Part shown: positions 62,472 to 64,000 of the stretch, piece after piece
How the letters are laid out: every line of letters begins with the position of its first letter
Position numbering within the stretch: position 1 is the stretch's first letter
NCBI RefSeq assembly: GCF_003807585.1
Contig: NZ_RMBX01000003.1
Coordinates: 434,001 to 498,000, forward strand
DNA from: Chitinophaga barathri
GTDB taxonomy: Bacteria; Bacteroidota; Bacteroidia; Chitinophagales; Chitinophagaceae
DNA length: 64,000 bases
Direction: 5' to 3'
Translations under genes and position numbers: made by a program
The notes under the pieces: model-generated
The model's input: the letters and a program-made list of their open reading frames with translations, nothing else
The model's database searches: none
Told to the model about the DNA's origin: nothing

Positions 62472-63362
62472 TTACGCCCCGCGCCTTGCCCGGTAATGGT
62501 TCGGGCTTACGCCCATGAGTTTATTGAACATCCGGGAAAAATAATACGGGTCCGCCATGCCCAGTTTATACGCGATCTCCTTCACCCGCATATCCGTAAA
62601 AATGAGGTACTGGCAGGCCTTCTGGATCTTGAGGTGATTAAAATACTCCATCGGCGAAAAACCTGTTCGCTTGCGGAAAATATGGGAATAATGAGAAGCG
62701 GAAAGATTCACCGCCTGCGCCAGCCCGCTGAGGGTAAGCGCCTGCGCCAGCTGCTCCTGCATATAACTGATGGAAAGCTCCACCGCATCCTTGCGCCGGT
62801 TCTTTTCCGAAAGGCTGAACTGGTCGTCGTACAGGAAAGAAGACAGGAAATGCCATAAACACATATTGGCATAACAGAGATTATCGCTGCCATAGCCCCT
62901 TTCAAGACTGGCATACATATCCTCGAACAGCGCAATCCTTTTCTGCTGGAACGTGATACCTCCCATGTGCCCGCCATGCCTGCGTATCATAGCATCCGTG
63001 ATCTCCTTTGCCATCGGGCCTTTGAAGTGCGTCCAGTAAATGGTCCAGGAGTCCGATTCGTCCGCGGCATAACTATGCGCGCTGCCCGCCGGGATGATCA
63101 CAAAAGAATCCGGCCCCAGCGCATACTTTTTTTTACCTATCTGCGCCTGCCCCTTTCCTTCGCGGCAGTAGATAAGAATATGCTGGTCGATGCCATGCAG
63201 CCGCTGCCGGAAATGATACCTCGCTTTCGGGTAATAGCCGATGTCCGTTACGTACGCCCCGCCGATCACAGGATCGCCGGCACAGCCTTCCGCCACGATC
63301 TTTCGCGGTAAAATGACGGCCCGCTGGCCTTCAAAACCTTCTTTTTTGCGGATCATACCCAA
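62472..63362 (-). CDS. AraC family transcriptional regulator
   Basis: This regulator (296 aa) has an N-terminal cupin-like ligand domain (about 25-130, HILIYCREGKGQAQIGKKKYALGPDSFVIIPAGSAHSY) and a C-terminal pair of helix-turn-helix motifs (about 195-290: ALTLSGLAQAVNLSASHYSHIFRKRTGFSPMEYF, and MRVKEIAYKLGMADPYYFSRMFNKLMGVSP). Met3 is an alternative start. It is divergent from the SusC gene at 63539, 176 bp away, so it is a likely local regulator of that new locus. Confidence 0.92.
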   Translation of the reverse strand: MGMIRKKEGFEGQRAVILPRKIVAEGCAGDPVIGGAYVTDIGYYPKARYHFRQRLHGIDQHILIYCREGKGQAQIGKKKYALGPDSFVIIPAGSAHSYAADESDSWTIYWTHFKGPMAKEITDAMIRRHGGHMGGITFQQKRIALFEDMYASLERGYGSDNLCYANMCLWHFLSSFLYDDQFSLSEKNRRKDAVELSISYMQEQLAQALTLSGLAQAVNLSASHYSHIFRKRTGFSPMEYFNHLKIQKACQYLIFTDMRVKEIAYKLGMADPYYFSRMFNKLMGVSPNHYRARRGA

Positions 63363-63462
63363 ATGTAAGGAATAATAAAAAAATCCATGAATCCCCGCTA
63401 TGGATCAAAATTTCCTGCATGTCAAACATATCGGACCGTAAGATAATCCATCATATCCGTAA

Positions 63463-63499
63463 TAATGACTATTGAACCGGCGGCCGGGATGTATAATAT
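63463..63499 (+). promoter_or_regulatory. Candidate promoter of the second SusC gene
   Basis: A TTG near 63466-63469 is followed about 19 bp later by TAATATTTG, one base longer than TAnnTTTG, about 40-45 bp before the start at 63539. It is a near-match only. Confidence 0.3.
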
Positions 63500-63538
63500 T
63501 TGTATCAATTCTTTCCACGGCGTTAAAAACGTAATGTT

Positions 63539-64000
63539 ATGAAAAAACGACTACTGCTCTTATGGGCTTTCCTCCTATGCCTGTACCAGCTCTCATTTTC
63601 GCAGAGCACGCCCATTACCGGTAAAATATCCGGGATGGACGGCGCACCGCTTCCCAACGTATCCGTACAGGTAAAAGGCACTTCCACAGGCGCCATTACC
63701 AACGCCCAGGGCACATTCTCCCTGCAGGCCGGTACAGATGCCATTCTTATCATTTCCTCCATCGGCTACCTGCCGCAGCAAGTGGCTTTAAAAGGCCGCT
63801 CATTCATTGCTTTAACCCTGGAAACGGACAACAAAACCCTCAATGACGTGGTGGTGATCGGCTACCAAAGCACCGCGCGCAAAAACGTGACCACTTCCAT
63901 CTCTTCCGTTTCCGCAAAAGATATTGAGCCGTACACCAGCGGCACCGTAGCCACCGCCATCCAGGGCAAGCTGGCCGGCGTGCAGATCATGGCGGCAGAC
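63539..64000 (+). CDS. SusC/RagA family TonB-dependent receptor, 3' partial
   Basis: The start at 63539 gives MKKRLLLLWAFLLCLYQLSFSQ, a signal peptide. A carboxypeptidase-like domain follows (ITGKISGMDGAPLPNVSVQVKGTSTGAITNAQGTFSLQA), then the SusC signature NDVVVIGYQ and the plug start (VATAIQGKLAGVQIMAAD). The frame is open to the right edge, where the window ends early in the plug. It begins a second glycan-uptake locus, probably controlled by the divergent AraC protein. Confidence 0.93.
   Translation, partial: MKKRLLLLWAFLLCLYQLSFSQSTPITGKISGMDGAPLPNVSVQVKGTSTGAITNAQGTFSLQAGTDAILIISSIGYLPQQVALKGRSFIALTLETDNKTLNDVVVIGYQSTARKNVTTSISSVSAKDIEPYTSGTVATAIQGKLAGVQIMAAD

Overview
The window is chromosomal DNA of a Bacteroidota bacterium, most likely a Chitinophaga-like member of the Chitinophagaceae. 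The evidence is SusC/SusD pairs, hybrid two-component regulators, FecR/ECF sigma systems with STN-domain TonB receptors, PorV and a type A sorting domain of the type IX secretion system, stand-alone FtsX permeases, and promoters of the TAnnTTTG type. The genes look GC-rich by eye, with a few AT-rich exceptions. No rRNA, tRNA, CRISPR array, prophage or classical insertion sequence was seen.

Positions 1-11947 hold a polysaccharide utilization locus on the minus strand: a hybrid sensor/AraC regulator, SusC, SusD, a surface glycan-binding lipoprotein, and a clan GH-A glycosidase that runs off the left edge. Positions 12072-24008 carry an M1 peptidase, an ASCH-like protein, an FtsX permease, two FAD oxidoreductases, a FrnE/DsbA-type oxidoreductase, a DUF2341/LamG protein and small envelope proteins. 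Positions 24054-34145 carry DNA polymerase IV, an S10 peptidase, a minus-strand cluster (CvfB-like, SRPBCC, unknown 159 aa, metallophosphoesterase, GH31), a cold shock protein and a DUF4846 protein.

Positions 34282-40420 form a plus-strand module: a membrane LytTR regulator, then a tightly spaced TonB receptor, beta-helix lipoprotein and diheme cytochrome lipoprotein. Just after it lies the most unusual object in the window, a small AT-rich GIY-YIG nuclease gene (40720-41010). It is bracketed by inverted palindromic arms that are tandemly doubled on both sides. Two gene-less copies of the same palindrome (about 138 bp) lie at 25232-25369 and 33207-33345. All three sit in gaps between convergent genes. 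The arrangement resembles REP/RAYT systems, with a GIY-YIG protein in place of the Y1 transposase.

Positions 41260-56794 carry an M16 peptidase, PorV, and an ECF sigma/FecR/STN-TonB receptor locus. That locus also encodes two lipoproteins and a large T9SS-sorted MBG-repeat protein. Positions 56933-64000 hold a GH2 enzyme divergent from a DUF1080 protein, a second sigma factor with a small membrane partner, a YhcH-family protein, an unknown lipoprotein, an AraC regulator, and the start of a second SusC receptor leaving the right edge.
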